Positions 1 through 6,913 of a stretch of 15,003 nucleotides of DNA are shown here, in pieces. The position numbers and the translations under genes were made by a program. The stretch's first letter is position 1. Each line of letters begins with the position of its first letter. The DNA comes from Bacteroidota bacterium (GTDB lineage Bacteria; Bacteroidota; Bacteroidia; J057): contig RFHL01000507.1 in assembly GCA_003696875.1 (NCBI GenBank), forward strand, positions 1-15,003, read 5' to 3'. The notes under the pieces were generated by a model. The model had not been told where the DNA came from. It ran no database searches and saw nothing but the letters and a program-made list of their open reading frames with translations.

Positions 1-416
1 CCCTTCCGCTGCCTCACTTGCCCCTGCCGGCCGGTTTTACGGCCCGCGACCCCCGGCGACAATTGCAACTCATCAAGGGCGACAGCCTGCTGCGAGGCAG
101 CCTCACCTACGAGATCGACCTCGTCGCTGCCTACCCGGGCATCTACCGCCTGGGGCCGGCCCGGCTGTATTCCTACGACCCCGTCCGGAAGCGCTACGAC
201 TCTCTCTTCAGCCCGGTGCTGGACCTCTCTATCAGCGGTGACTCCCTGCGTCGATTTGCAGGCCAGGCCAACCTGGACCGCTTCTATCAAGAAGCTCTGG
301 CCCAAGCCAGTCGGGAAACTGACCGTCCCATCTCCTGGCCCACCTACCTGCCCCTGCTGTGCCTGGCCCTCCTGCTCGCCGCCGGGGGCTGGCGCTGGTG
401 GTGGGCGCATCGCTGA
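1..416 (+). CDS. BatD-like membrane protein, C-terminal part (5' end outside window)
   Basis: The reading frame is open from the left edge and stops with TGA at 414-416, so only about the last 137 codons are visible. A beta-rich segment (residues GSLTYEIDLV, then a G-x-Y turn, then LYSYDP and a repeat of short strands) is followed by a polar helix and one hydrophobic segment (LPLLCLALLLAAGGW) with a short basic tail. This layout, a final Ig-like strand pattern of the type 'G-x-Y-x-(I/L)-P/G-P...Y-(F/Y)-D-P' before a single C-terminal membrane helix, matches the end of BatD/oxygen-tolerance proteins of Bacteroidota, which act at the inner membrane with the VWA proteins BatA and BatB. The other bat genes would lie to the left and cannot be seen. 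The assignment rests on the general pattern rather than on a catalytic motif. Any single-pass protein with a periplasmic beta domain is an alternative. Confidence 0.6.
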   Translation, partial: LPLPHLPLPAGFTARDPRRQLQLIKGDSLLRGSLTYEIDLVAAYPGIYRLGPARLYSYDPVRKRYDSLFSPVLDLSISGDSLRRFAGQANLDRFYQEALAQASRETDRPISWPTYLPLLCLALLLAAGGWRWWWAHR

Positions 417-454
417 GTACCCACCTGCTTCTCGCGCCATTACCTTCATCTTCT

Positions 455-3400
455 ATGCTGGGCGAATCCCTCCACCCCCCCCTGACCGATACCCTCCGCC
501 AGGCCTACGGCCTGGAGGGCAACCTTCACCCGCTCGTCGGCTATGACGACGCCAATTTCCGCCTCACCACCTCCGGGGGAGAAACCTACCTCGTGAAGGT
601 CGCCTCCGCTGGCACCCCGCCGGCGCTGCTGGACCTTCAGGCCAGCTTGATGACCCATCTCGCCGGGCGAAATCTCCCCATCGACCTGCCCCGGCTGATC
701 TCCAGCCAGGACGGGGCCACACGCATCGCCCTCAGGCAGACACCGGACCGCTGGCTGCGGGTCCTGCACTGGATCGAGGGGACCACCTGGGGGCGGGTGC
801 GCCCCACCGGACCCGATCTGCTCCGGGCGCTGGGCCAGGCCGCTGGCGCGCTGGATGCCGCCCTGGCGGACTTTGCCCATCCCGCTGCCCATCGGTCAGC
901 CTTCGAGTGGGATCTGGCCCACTGTCTCTGGATTGAGGATCAGCTCGATGCCCTGGCTAACGAAGAACAGCGGACACTGGTCCGGGCCATGCTGGCGCGC
1001 TACCGGCAGGATGTGTTGCCACACCTGTCTGCGCTTCCCACCCAGGTCATCCACAATGACCTCAACGATCTGAACATCCTGCTGCAGCCCGCCGATGCGG
1101 GCTGGGCGGTCCACGGCTTCATCGACTGGGGCGATGCCTGTCACAGCCAGCGCATCCATGAGCTGGCCATCGCCGGGGCCTATGCTTGTATGGGCCTTCC
1201 CGATCCCCTGGGAGGGCTGGCAGACCTGACCGAAGGCTATCACGCCGCCTGTCCCCTGACCGAGACGGAGGTCGAGGTCCTCTTCCCACTGGTAGCCATG
1301 CGCCTCTGTGTGAGCGTGGTCAGCGCGGCCCGGAATCGCCGCGCCCAACCCGATCATGCCTACCTATCGGTGAGTGAGGCCCCTGCCTGGACCTTGCTGG
1401 AGAAGCTGAATGCCATCCATCCCCGGCTGGCGCATGCGCAGTTGCGCCAGGCCTGCGGCTGGGAAGCCTGCCCGGCTCAGCCTGCTTTCATCCGCTGGGC
1501 CACAACCCAGCCGGTGGACAGCTTCCGGCCGGTTCTCGACCTGCCCGCCGATACGCGCGCCACCCGCCTGGACCTTAGTGTGGGGAGCCTTGATCTGGGA
1601 GGGAACGATGCCTTTGCCACACCGGCACGACTGGGCGAAGCCATCGCCCGCCGGCTCCAGGAAGTCCGTGCCGGGCTGGGCGTGGGCGGCTATGGCGAAG
1701 CCCGCCCATTTTACACCACCGATGCCTACCAGGAAACCGGCAACGAAGGCCCCCGCTGGCGCAGCATCCACCTGGGGCTGGACCTCTGGGCTCCGGCGGG
1801 TACGCTCGTCTGCGCCCCCCTGGCCGGCCGGGTCCACAGCCTGCAGGACAATGATGTGTTTCTGGATTATGGACCCACGGTCATCCTGGCCCATGAACCG
1901 GAGGACGGGCCGTCTTTCTTTACCCTCTACGGGCATCTCTCCCGGGCGAGTCTGGCCAAGCTGCGCGTCGGTCAGGCCATCGCCGCTGGCGCGCCCTTCG
2001 CGCGCCTGGGCGAGATGGCAGAAAATGGCCATTGGCCACCTCATCTGCACGTCCAGATCCTGCTGGATCCCCTTGATCAGCAGGGTCAGTATCCCGGCCT
2101 GGCCTTTCCCGAAAACGTGCCGGTTTGGCAAAGTCTGTGCCCCGACCCCGCCCTGCTGCTGGGCGATTTTGGCCTGGCCCCCACGCCTACCCTGCCGGAG
2201 GTGGCCGACATCCTCGCCGGCCGGTCGGCCTACCTGGGGCCGAATCTCAGCCTCTCTTATTCCCCCCCGCTCCACATCCGCCGTGGCTACGGCGCCTACC
2301 TCTATGCCCATACCGGGCGGCGCTATCTGGATACCGTCAACAATGTCGCCCATGTCGGGCATGAGCATCCCGCCGTGGTCCGGGCCGGACAACGGCAGAT
2401 GGCCATTCTCAACACCAATACCCGCTACCTCCACCCCGAGATCGTCGCTTTTGCCGAGGAATTGCAGGCCACCCTCCCCGCTCCCTTATCGGTCTGCTAC
2501 TTCGTCAATTCCGGCAGCGAGGCCAACGAGCTGGCCCTGCGCATGGTCCGGACGGCCACCGGACGGGAAGACATGCTGGCCCTGGAAATCGGTTATCATG
2601 GCAATACCGGAGCCTGTATTGGGGTGAGTTCGTACAAATTTGATGGCAAAGGGGGGCAAGGCGCCCCCCCGAGCACGCACATCGTGCCCATGCCCGACCC
2701 CTACCGGGGGCGCTATCGGGGCGCGGATACGGGACCTCGGTATGCCGCCCATGTGACCGGTACCCTCAACAGGTTGCAAGAGGCAGGCCGAGCCCCGGCG
2801 GGCCTGATCGCCGAGAGCATCCTCAGCTGCGGAGGACAAATCGTCCCGCCGGACGGTTTCTTGAGGGAGGCCTATGCCCGGGTACGGGCCGCCGGTGGCC
2901 TGGTGATCGCCGACGAGGTGCAGACGGGGCTGGGAAGGGTAGGCGAAGCCTTTTGGGCCTTTGCCCTGCAAGGGGTCATACCCGACATCGTGACCATCGG
3001 CAAGCCCCTGGGCAACGGGCATCCGGTGGCGGCCGTGGTAACTACCCGCGCCATCGCTGATGCCTTCGCCAATGGCATGGAGTACTTCAACACCTTTGGG
3101 GGCAACCCCGTTTCCTGCGCGATCGGCCGGGCGGTGCTACGCACCGTACAGGAACAGGGCCTGGCCCGGCAGGCCGGAGAAACGGGGGCCTATCTGACCG
3201 AAGGACTGCAGGATTTGCAGGCCCGCTACCCGGCCATCGGAGAGGTGCGGGGCGCCGGGCTCTTTCTCGGGATCGAGCTGGTCGCGGATCCGGAAGACCG
3301 GACACCCGATCTGCGCCTTGCGGCGCAGATTGTCCAGCAGATGTACCGGCGGGGAATCCTGATGAGTACCGACGGCCCCCAGCACAACGTGCTAAAAATC

Positions 3401-3487
3401 AAGCCGCCCATGTGCTTTGGGCGGCTTGAGGCAGACATCTTGCTGGATCAGCTCTCGCAGGTCCTGGCCTATCTGAGGCCCGCCTGA
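455..3487 (+). CDS. Trifunctional fusion: APH-type kinase, M23 peptidase-like domain, class III aminotransferase
   Basis: This 1010-residue protein has three domains. Residues about 1-340 are an aminoglycoside-phosphotransferase/choline-kinase fold with the catalytic H200-x-D202-x4-N207 motif and the metal-binding D224-W-G. Residues about 400-545 resemble M23 (LytM) peptidases, with zinc ligands H439-x3-D443 and H530-x-H532 and a further H494 in YGH. Residues about 590-1005 are a fold-type I class III aminotransferase with SGSEAN, the PLP-ring Asp D820 in DEVQTG and Schiff-base lysine K850 in TIGKPLGNG. In animals, separate relatives of the kinase and aminotransferase domains form the hydroxylysine kinase and phospho-lyase pair (5-phosphohydroxylysine or phosphoethanolamine), so phosphorylating an amino alcohol and then eliminating the phosphate is a reasonable inferred role. 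There is no signal peptide, so the M23-like domain appears cytosolic. I chose ATG 455 because it begins the kinase fold; an upstream in-frame GTG at 359 would overlap the preceding gene. The substrate is not determined. Confidence 0.9.
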   Translation: MLGESLHPPLTDTLRQAYGLEGNLHPLVGYDDANFRLTTSGGETYLVKVASAGTPPALLDLQASLMTHLAGRNLPIDLPRLISSQDGATRIALRQTPDRWLRVLHWIEGTTWGRVRPTGPDLLRALGQAAGALDAALADFAHPAAHRSAFEWDLAHCLWIEDQLDALANEEQRTLVRAMLARYRQDVLPHLSALPTQVIHNDLNDLNILLQPADAGWAVHGFIDWGDACHSQRIHELAIAGAYACMGLPDPLGGLADLTEGYHAACPLTETEVEVLFPLVAMRLCVSVVSAARNRRAQPDHAYLSVSEAPAWTLLEKLNAIHPRLAHAQLRQACGWEACPAQPAFIRWATTQPVDSFRPVLDLPADTRATRLDLSVGSLDLGGNDAFATPARLGEAIARRLQEVRAGLGVGGYGEARPFYTTDAYQETGNEGPRWRSIHLGLDLWAPAGTLVCAPLAGRVHSLQDNDVFLDYGPTVILAHEPEDGPSFFTLYGHLSRASLAKLRVGQAIAAGAPFARLGEMAENGHWPPHLHVQILLDPLDQQGQYPGLAFPENVPVWQSLCPDPALLLGDFGLAPTPTLPEVADILAGRSAYLGPNLSLSYSPPLHIRRGYGAYLYAHTGRRYLDTVNNVAHVGHEHPAVVRAGQRQMAILNTNTRYLHPEIVAFAEELQATLPAPLSVCYFVNSGSEANELALRMVRTATGREDMLALEIGYHGNTGACIGVSSYKFDGKGGQGAPPSTHIVPMPDPYRGRYRGADTGPRYAAHVTGTLNRLQEAGRAPAGLIAESILSCGGQIVPPDGFLREAYARVRAAGGLVIADEVQTGLGRVGEAFWAFALQGVIPDIVTIGKPLGNGHPVAAVVTTRAIADAFANGMEYFNTFGGNPVSCAIGRAVLRTVQEQGLARQAGETGAYLTEGLQDLQARYPAIGEVRGAGLFLGIELVADPEDRTPDLRLAAQIVQQMYRRGILMSTDGPQHNVLKIKPPMCFGRLEADILLDQLSQVLAYLRPA
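3394..3428 (-). terminator. Intrinsic terminator of the PD40/VWA gene, inside the opposing CDS
   Basis: On the minus strand a perfect 11-bp stem (arms 3418-3428 and 3400-3410, CAAGCCGCCCA and its complement) with a 7-nt loop is followed by ATTTTT (A-run 3394-3398 on the plus strand). It lies 60-95 nt past the stop of the minus-strand gene and entirely within the 3' coding part of the aminotransferase gene. There is no T-run on the plus side, so it is directional. Confidence 0.7.
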
Positions 3488-5449
3488 TCAAGGGCTGCGC
3501 CGGACAGCCTTGGCTTCTTTTAGCAGGGCGTCGTCGATGTTGTCGGGGGTGATGCTGGCATAGTTGCCGCCACCATGGGTGGCGAGGGTCTTGAGTTCCT
3601 GATGCTTGTCTTCGGGCAGCTTGCCAAAGGAAAAGACCGAAAGCTGCACCTGCGCCTCCTTGTCGGCGAGACTGTACAATTCCGGCACATCAAAATACCC
3701 ATCGGTCGCCATGATGATGCGGTTGTTGCCCCCGGAGATGAAGTGTTCCTTCGCCACCTGATAGGCCTTGCGCAAGGCGTTTTTGCCGCGGGTGGCACCA
3801 GAAGAACGCAGGCTCTCGATGGCGGACATAATGTGCTCGGAATGCGCGGCCGATACGGCCTCCAACACCACATCTACGTTACCGGAGTAGACGATCACTG
3901 AAATTTGATCTTCGGGGCGCATATGCGCCAGCAGGTGATCCAGGGCATCCTTGAGGAGAGGGAGTTTTTCGGGTTTGCGCATGGAGGCCGATACATCCAG
4001 CAGGAGAATCAGGTTGTTCTCCGCCACATTGGCGAAGGAGTAGGGGTCCTCGGGAGACTCAGGGGCAATCACCGGAGCCGGCTGGGGAGATGGACCCGGT
4101 TGGGGCTTGGGTTCAACCTGCACCGTGGTCACGGGGCCGATCTGGGGTCGGGGATCCGGAGCAGGAGCAGGAGGGGGATTAGGCGTAGGGATTTCGCTGC
4201 GTGTCGGCTGGGGGTCGTTGCTGGCGATCTGCGGGGCTGGGGCAGCCAGTAAGAAGTTTGAAGGGATCACCTCGGAGTAGGCCCGGGCCTCGACGGTGAT
4301 GCGCCGGCGGGCGGTGGGATACCCATCGACGGTCACGATCTGATCGTAGATGCGGGTCTTATTGGGCAGGTCCAGCCGGTAGCGACCGGCTGAGGTGGTC
4401 CGCAGCTTCTTGACCACAACCTTGGAGCGGGCATCCATGATGAGGACCTCCCCGGCCAATCCCTGCCAACTGGCGCTGTCACGGACCGTCCCCTCCAGCG
4501 TGAGATGGACTTGCGGGATCGCCGGTCGGATGCGGTCATCGGCCTCGCGCAGGTCGGCAAAGTGGATGTTGCCGTCCCGCACAAAATAGGCTTCCATGCC
4601 GTCGGCGGTGAGAATAAAGCCGTAATCGTCGCCCTTGGTATTGAAGGGCGCGCCGATGTTGATCACCTCCCCAAAGGTCCCGTCGCTGTTGAGGGTGGTC
4701 TTGTAGATGTCCATGCCGCCCAGCCCCTGATAGCCGGTGGAGGCAAAGTAGAGGGTCTTGCCATCGGCAGCGAGAAAGGCGGAACGATCGTCCCCTTCGG
4801 TACTGATGCCCAGCTTCTTACAGTAGGTCCAACCGTAGATGTTGCGGGTACTCATGAAGAGGTCCATGGGCGCATCATATCCCTGACCGGCGGCCACGAT
4901 GAAGCGCTTTTCGTCGGGGGAAATGGTCATGCCATCGGTCGCGCGGTAGTTACGAAAGAAGTCGGTGATGCCCCCCCCGAGACCCTGGGGCAGGCCCCAC
5001 TCGTCCCCCTTGCGCTGGGCCTTGTAATAAGGCCCGCCGGTCACCTCCCACATGGAGTTCCAGCTCTGGTAGTAGACGGTTTGCCCGTCGGGGGTGATGT
5101 TGGGCTCATCCTCGCCCTGTGGGGTGTTGATGCCCAGCGGCATGCAGACCGGCGCCTGCCACTGTCCGGCGACCTTACGCGAGTACCAAATGTCTCCGTC
5201 GTAGACGGAGTCTCCCCGGAAGGTCATGAAGCTCTGCGACCAGCGTTGTCCCCCGCGCAGGGACATAAAGTAGAGGTAGCGTCCATCGGGGGTGATGGAG
5301 AGGTTGGTTTCGCGATAAGGAGAGGACAAGGCCGACACCTTGGTAATCTGGATGCGATCCTTGTGATCCAGCAGCGTGGCTTTTCGCTGGGCCGGAAGCG
5401 AAGAAACAAATAGTCCGAGAAACAGGCTCAACAGCAGAGGTAGTTTCAT
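3488..5449 (-). CDS. Exported PD40 beta-propeller / carboxypeptidase-regulatory-like / VWA protein
   Basis: This 653-residue protein starts with a clear signal peptide (residues 1-20, MKLPLLLSLFLGLFVSSLPA). Residues about 45-310 hold at least five PD40/WD40-like repeats, recognisable by (T/S)-P/A-D-G-x-x-x-Y-F (for example ITPDGRYLYF and LAADGKTLYF). Residues about 313-395 look like a carboxypeptidase-regulatory-like beta sandwich. A Pro-rich linker follows (about 405-465), then a VWA domain (about 475-645) with the MIDAS motif D485-V-S487-A-S489 and a later ATDG. Related Bacteroidota envelope proteins often end in an OmpA-like domain; here a metal-dependent VWA adhesion domain sits in that position. 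A periplasmic or cell-surface binding or scaffold role is inferred; no enzyme motif is visible. A weak -7-like TATCTTCA lies 8 bp before the ATG (plus strand 5458-5465) without a clear -33 partner. The stop codon abuts that of the convergent gene with no gap. Confidence 0.88.
   Translation of the reverse strand: MKLPLLLSLFLGLFVSSLPAQRKATLLDHKDRIQITKVSALSSPYRETNLSITPDGRYLYFMSLRGGQRWSQSFMTFRGDSVYDGDIWYSRKVAGQWQAPVCMPLGINTPQGEDEPNITPDGQTVYYQSWNSMWEVTGGPYYKAQRKGDEWGLPQGLGGGITDFFRNYRATDGMTISPDEKRFIVAAGQGYDAPMDLFMSTRNIYGWTYCKKLGISTEGDDRSAFLAADGKTLYFASTGYQGLGGMDIYKTTLNSDGTFGEVINIGAPFNTKGDDYGFILTADGMEAYFVRDGNIHFADLREADDRIRPAIPQVHLTLEGTVRDSASWQGLAGEVLIMDARSKVVVKKLRTTSAGRYRLDLPNKTRIYDQIVTVDGYPTARRRITVEARAYSEVIPSNFLLAAPAPQIASNDPQPTRSEIPTPNPPPAPAPDPRPQIGPVTTVQVEPKPQPGPSPQPAPVIAPESPEDPYSFANVAENNLILLLDVSASMRKPEKLPLLKDALDHLLAHMRPEDQISVIVYSGNVDVVLEAVSAAHSEHIMSAIESLRSSGATRGKNALRKAYQVAKEHFISGGNNRIIMATDGYFDVPELYSLADKEAQVQLSVFSFGKLPEDKHQELKTLATHGGGNYASITPDNIDDALLKEAKAVRRSP
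3491..3521 (+). terminator. Possible terminator of the kinase/aminotransferase gene, inside the opposing CDS
   Basis: Four bases after the plus-strand stop codon, a 7-bp stem (3491-3497 with 3505-3511, one G-U pair when read as plus-strand RNA) and a 7-nt loop are followed by GGCTTCTTTTA. The G-U pair fits a plus-strand transcript. The site overlaps the last codons of the minus-strand PD40/VWA gene. The T-run is interrupted and starts a few bases after the stem, so this is weaker than the minus-strand terminator nearby. Confidence 0.45.
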
Positions 5450-5837
5450 AACCTGGGTGAAGATAATGATTCTGGAAAAAGACCAGAGTTAACGACCAGG
5501 GTGGTCAGGTCTGACAAAAACGGTGGCGGGCTTTGTTGCACTACGCATACAGGGCAGGGCGCGTTGCCAGCAGAAGAAGGGCTGGCGTTCCTTCTGATAT
5601 CCATACCCCTTGGTGTCTCTAGGAGGCAAAATGTAATCAGAAACAGCGTCCAAAGGTCGCAAGATACGATTTTCGGCGCGGGTTACGGCTATGGAACGGT
5701 TTCCGGATGCAGGATCGCTTTCCTCTTTGGGTGGCTGCGGCACAGGATGATGAGCTCATCGCAGGCGCCTCCCGGTAAGGGGGACCTGCGAGGGCATCCT
5801 TAGCCCCCCCCCCAAAACCTTCCGATGCATCGGGAAA

Positions 5838-5871
5838 CCCTTCGAAACCCTGTCCTGGGCTTGCCGAAGGG
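5838..5871. repeat. REP-like inverted repeat
   Basis: CCCTTCG (5838-5844) and CGAAGGG (5865-5871) flank a core containing CCTGTCCTGGGCTTG. The core resembles the dispersed palindromic repeats of the general form CTTCG-n-CAAGCnCAGGACAGG that occur between genes in many bacteria. In translation it gives the tell-tale spurious peptide LRQAQDR on the minus strand. Only one copy lies in this window, so its repeat status is inferred from resemblance. Confidence 0.45.
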
Positions 5872-6048
5872 GGCCACGTTTTGTCCAAGAAGGAAAAAAC
5901 GCTCTCTCCCGGGTGCCGACCCAAAACCCGAAAAGAGACAAACTGTCCTTCTTCCCGCTTTCTCACAGCCGGGTAAAGCCGGAGTCACTCCCCCTTGAGA
6001 CGCAAGACGGGCCCATTTTTCTCCGCGAAAAACCCCTTTTCCCTCCAG

Positions 6049-6075
6049 CGACTTTTGCAAAAAATGCAAAAGTCG
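6049..6075. repeat. Perfect 11-bp hairpin with an A5/T5 loop
   Basis: CGACTTTTGCA (6049-6059) and its exact complement (6065-6075) flank a loop of five A. The element is symmetric and not followed by a T-run on either strand, so it is not a standard terminator. It lies about 170 bp upstream of the sigma factor gene and could be a dyad operator or part of an RNA; nothing in the sequence decides between these. Confidence 0.5.
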
Positions 6076-6203
6076 TCTTCTGGATCCCGGCGGAGAGGGA
6101 TTTTTTCCCATTTCCCCTGGCCCATTCCAAGCAGCCTGACGGTGAAAGCAAAACCCGCCCCATCTGCCCGGCAAAGCCGTAACAGCCCCCGCGAGGAAGG
6201 GCC

Positions 6204-6211
6204 TACCTTGA
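6204..6211 (+). promoter_or_regulatory. Candidate -7 box for the sigma factor gene
   Basis: TACCTTGA matches the TAnnTTTG-type -7 element of Bacteroidota with two deviations and resembles the boxes at 11086 and 14818. It lies 36 bp before the ATG at 6248. No TTG is found at the expected -33 distance, so support is weak. Confidence 0.3.
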
Positions 6212-6247
6212 GGGTGTAAGCAAGACTCACCCCATACTTCTACCATC

Positions 6248-6844
6248 ATGTGTGCTACCAACTGGATCCCCGCCATTCCCCAAGCCTATACGCAGCTTAG
6301 CGATCAGGAACTGGTTGCTCATTACCAGACCGCCGAGGATACGCTGGCGATCGCCATGCTCATCAAGCGCTATGAAGATATGATCCGGGCCATTGCCCAT
6401 CGCTTTCATCAGGATACCGAAGCCCTGCGCGACCTGATGCAGGACCTGTTTGTGGTGCTGCGCGACAAGCTGCGCGACATCCAGATCGACCGCAGTTTCC
6501 GGGCCTGGTTTGGTGCGTTGTTGCGCAACCGCTTTATCGACCAGTATCGCCGGCAGCAGGTCCGCTCCCAGTTCCGGCAGGAACAGCAGCGGGAACCCCC
6601 CGAAAGCAGCATGAATGTGGAAAGCGGCCTGGACTTCCGCACCCTGCGCCAGCATATGCAGCTTCTGCTCTCCGAGCGGGAGTGTCAGTGTCTGGAGCTG
6701 CATTTCCTCCATGACCTGAGCTACGAAGACATCGCCGAACAGGAAGGCTGGACCTTCAAGCAGGTGTGCGGCTGCATGTATCGCGGCATGAAAAAGCTGC
6801 GCCATGGCCTGCCGCAAGAGTACCGTCAGGTGTTGGCGTGCTAA
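6248..6844 (+). CDS. RNA polymerase sigma-70 family (ECF-like) sigma factor
   Basis: The 198-residue protein has the two-domain layout of ECF-type sigma factors. Region 2 spans residues about 30-100 (ALRDLMQDLFVVL, then SFRAWFGALLRNRFIDQYRR, which fits the -10 recognition helix and the conserved R-N-x-x-(I/L)-D-x-x-R end of region 2). Region 4 spans about 130-190 (SERECQCLELHFLHDLSYEDIAEQ, then a helix-turn-helix with KQVCGCMYRGMKKLR). It would direct core RNA polymerase to a set of promoters that cannot be told from sequence. No anti-sigma factor gene is adjacent: the next gene is convergent and encodes a glycosyltransferase, and the upstream gene is 800 bp away and divergent. The linker between regions 2 and 4 is longer than in minimal ECF proteins. 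ATG 6248 has no Shine-Dalgarno, as with the other genes here. Confidence 0.9.
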   Translation: MCATNWIPAIPQAYTQLSDQELVAHYQTAEDTLAIAMLIKRYEDMIRAIAHRFHQDTEALRDLMQDLFVVLRDKLRDIQIDRSFRAWFGALLRNRFIDQYRRQQVRSQFRQEQQREPPESSMNVESGLDFRTLRQHMQLLLSERECQCLELHFLHDLSYEDIAEQEGWTFKQVCGCMYRGMKKLRHGLPQEYRQVLAC

Positions 6845-6913
6845 CTGTTCGAGGTTGAATGTTCCGGGTTGAGGGTTGAGCGTTTAAGCTTCGAACCAGG
6901 AACTAAGAACTTA
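6844..6913. repeat. Heptamer-period array A (10 units)
   Basis: Ten consecutive 7-base blocks keep one phase from the last base of the sigma factor stop codon into the 3' end of the glycosyltransferase gene. Six blocks carry GTT at positions 4-6 (for example GAGGTTG at 6851 and AGGGTTG at 6872), followed by AAGCTTC at 6886 and three blocks starting GAAC... or GAACC... (for example GAACTAA at 6900). The glycosyltransferase stop codon (6903-6905) lies inside the ninth block. The two halves are partly complementary: GTTCCGGGTT (6861-6870) can pair with 6894-6903 with one mismatch. Confidence 0.65.

Larger units (their letters stand above)
5450..6247. other. About 800 bp without a convincing gene
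   Basis: All open frames here are short, lack recognisable domains, overlap one another on both strands and do not begin with signal peptides or other protein-like features, so I treat the region as non-coding. It contains a run of ten C (5804-5813), a REP-like inverted repeat (5838-5871), a perfect 11-bp hairpin (6049-6075) and a -7-like box before the sigma factor gene (6204-6210). It also separates two divergent transcription units and so should hold both promoters. Confidence 0.6.

Noticed and set aside
1364..2434. A 356-codon minus-strand frame and a 405-codon plus-strand frame inside the kinase/aminotransferase gene
   Set aside because: Both overlap a gene with complete catalytic motifs in another frame and show only low-complexity Pro/Arg/Gly-rich translations.
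5621..5636. AGGAGG followed by ATG as a gene start
   Set aside because: The ATG is followed at once by TAA, and genes in this window do not use Shine-Dalgarno sequences.
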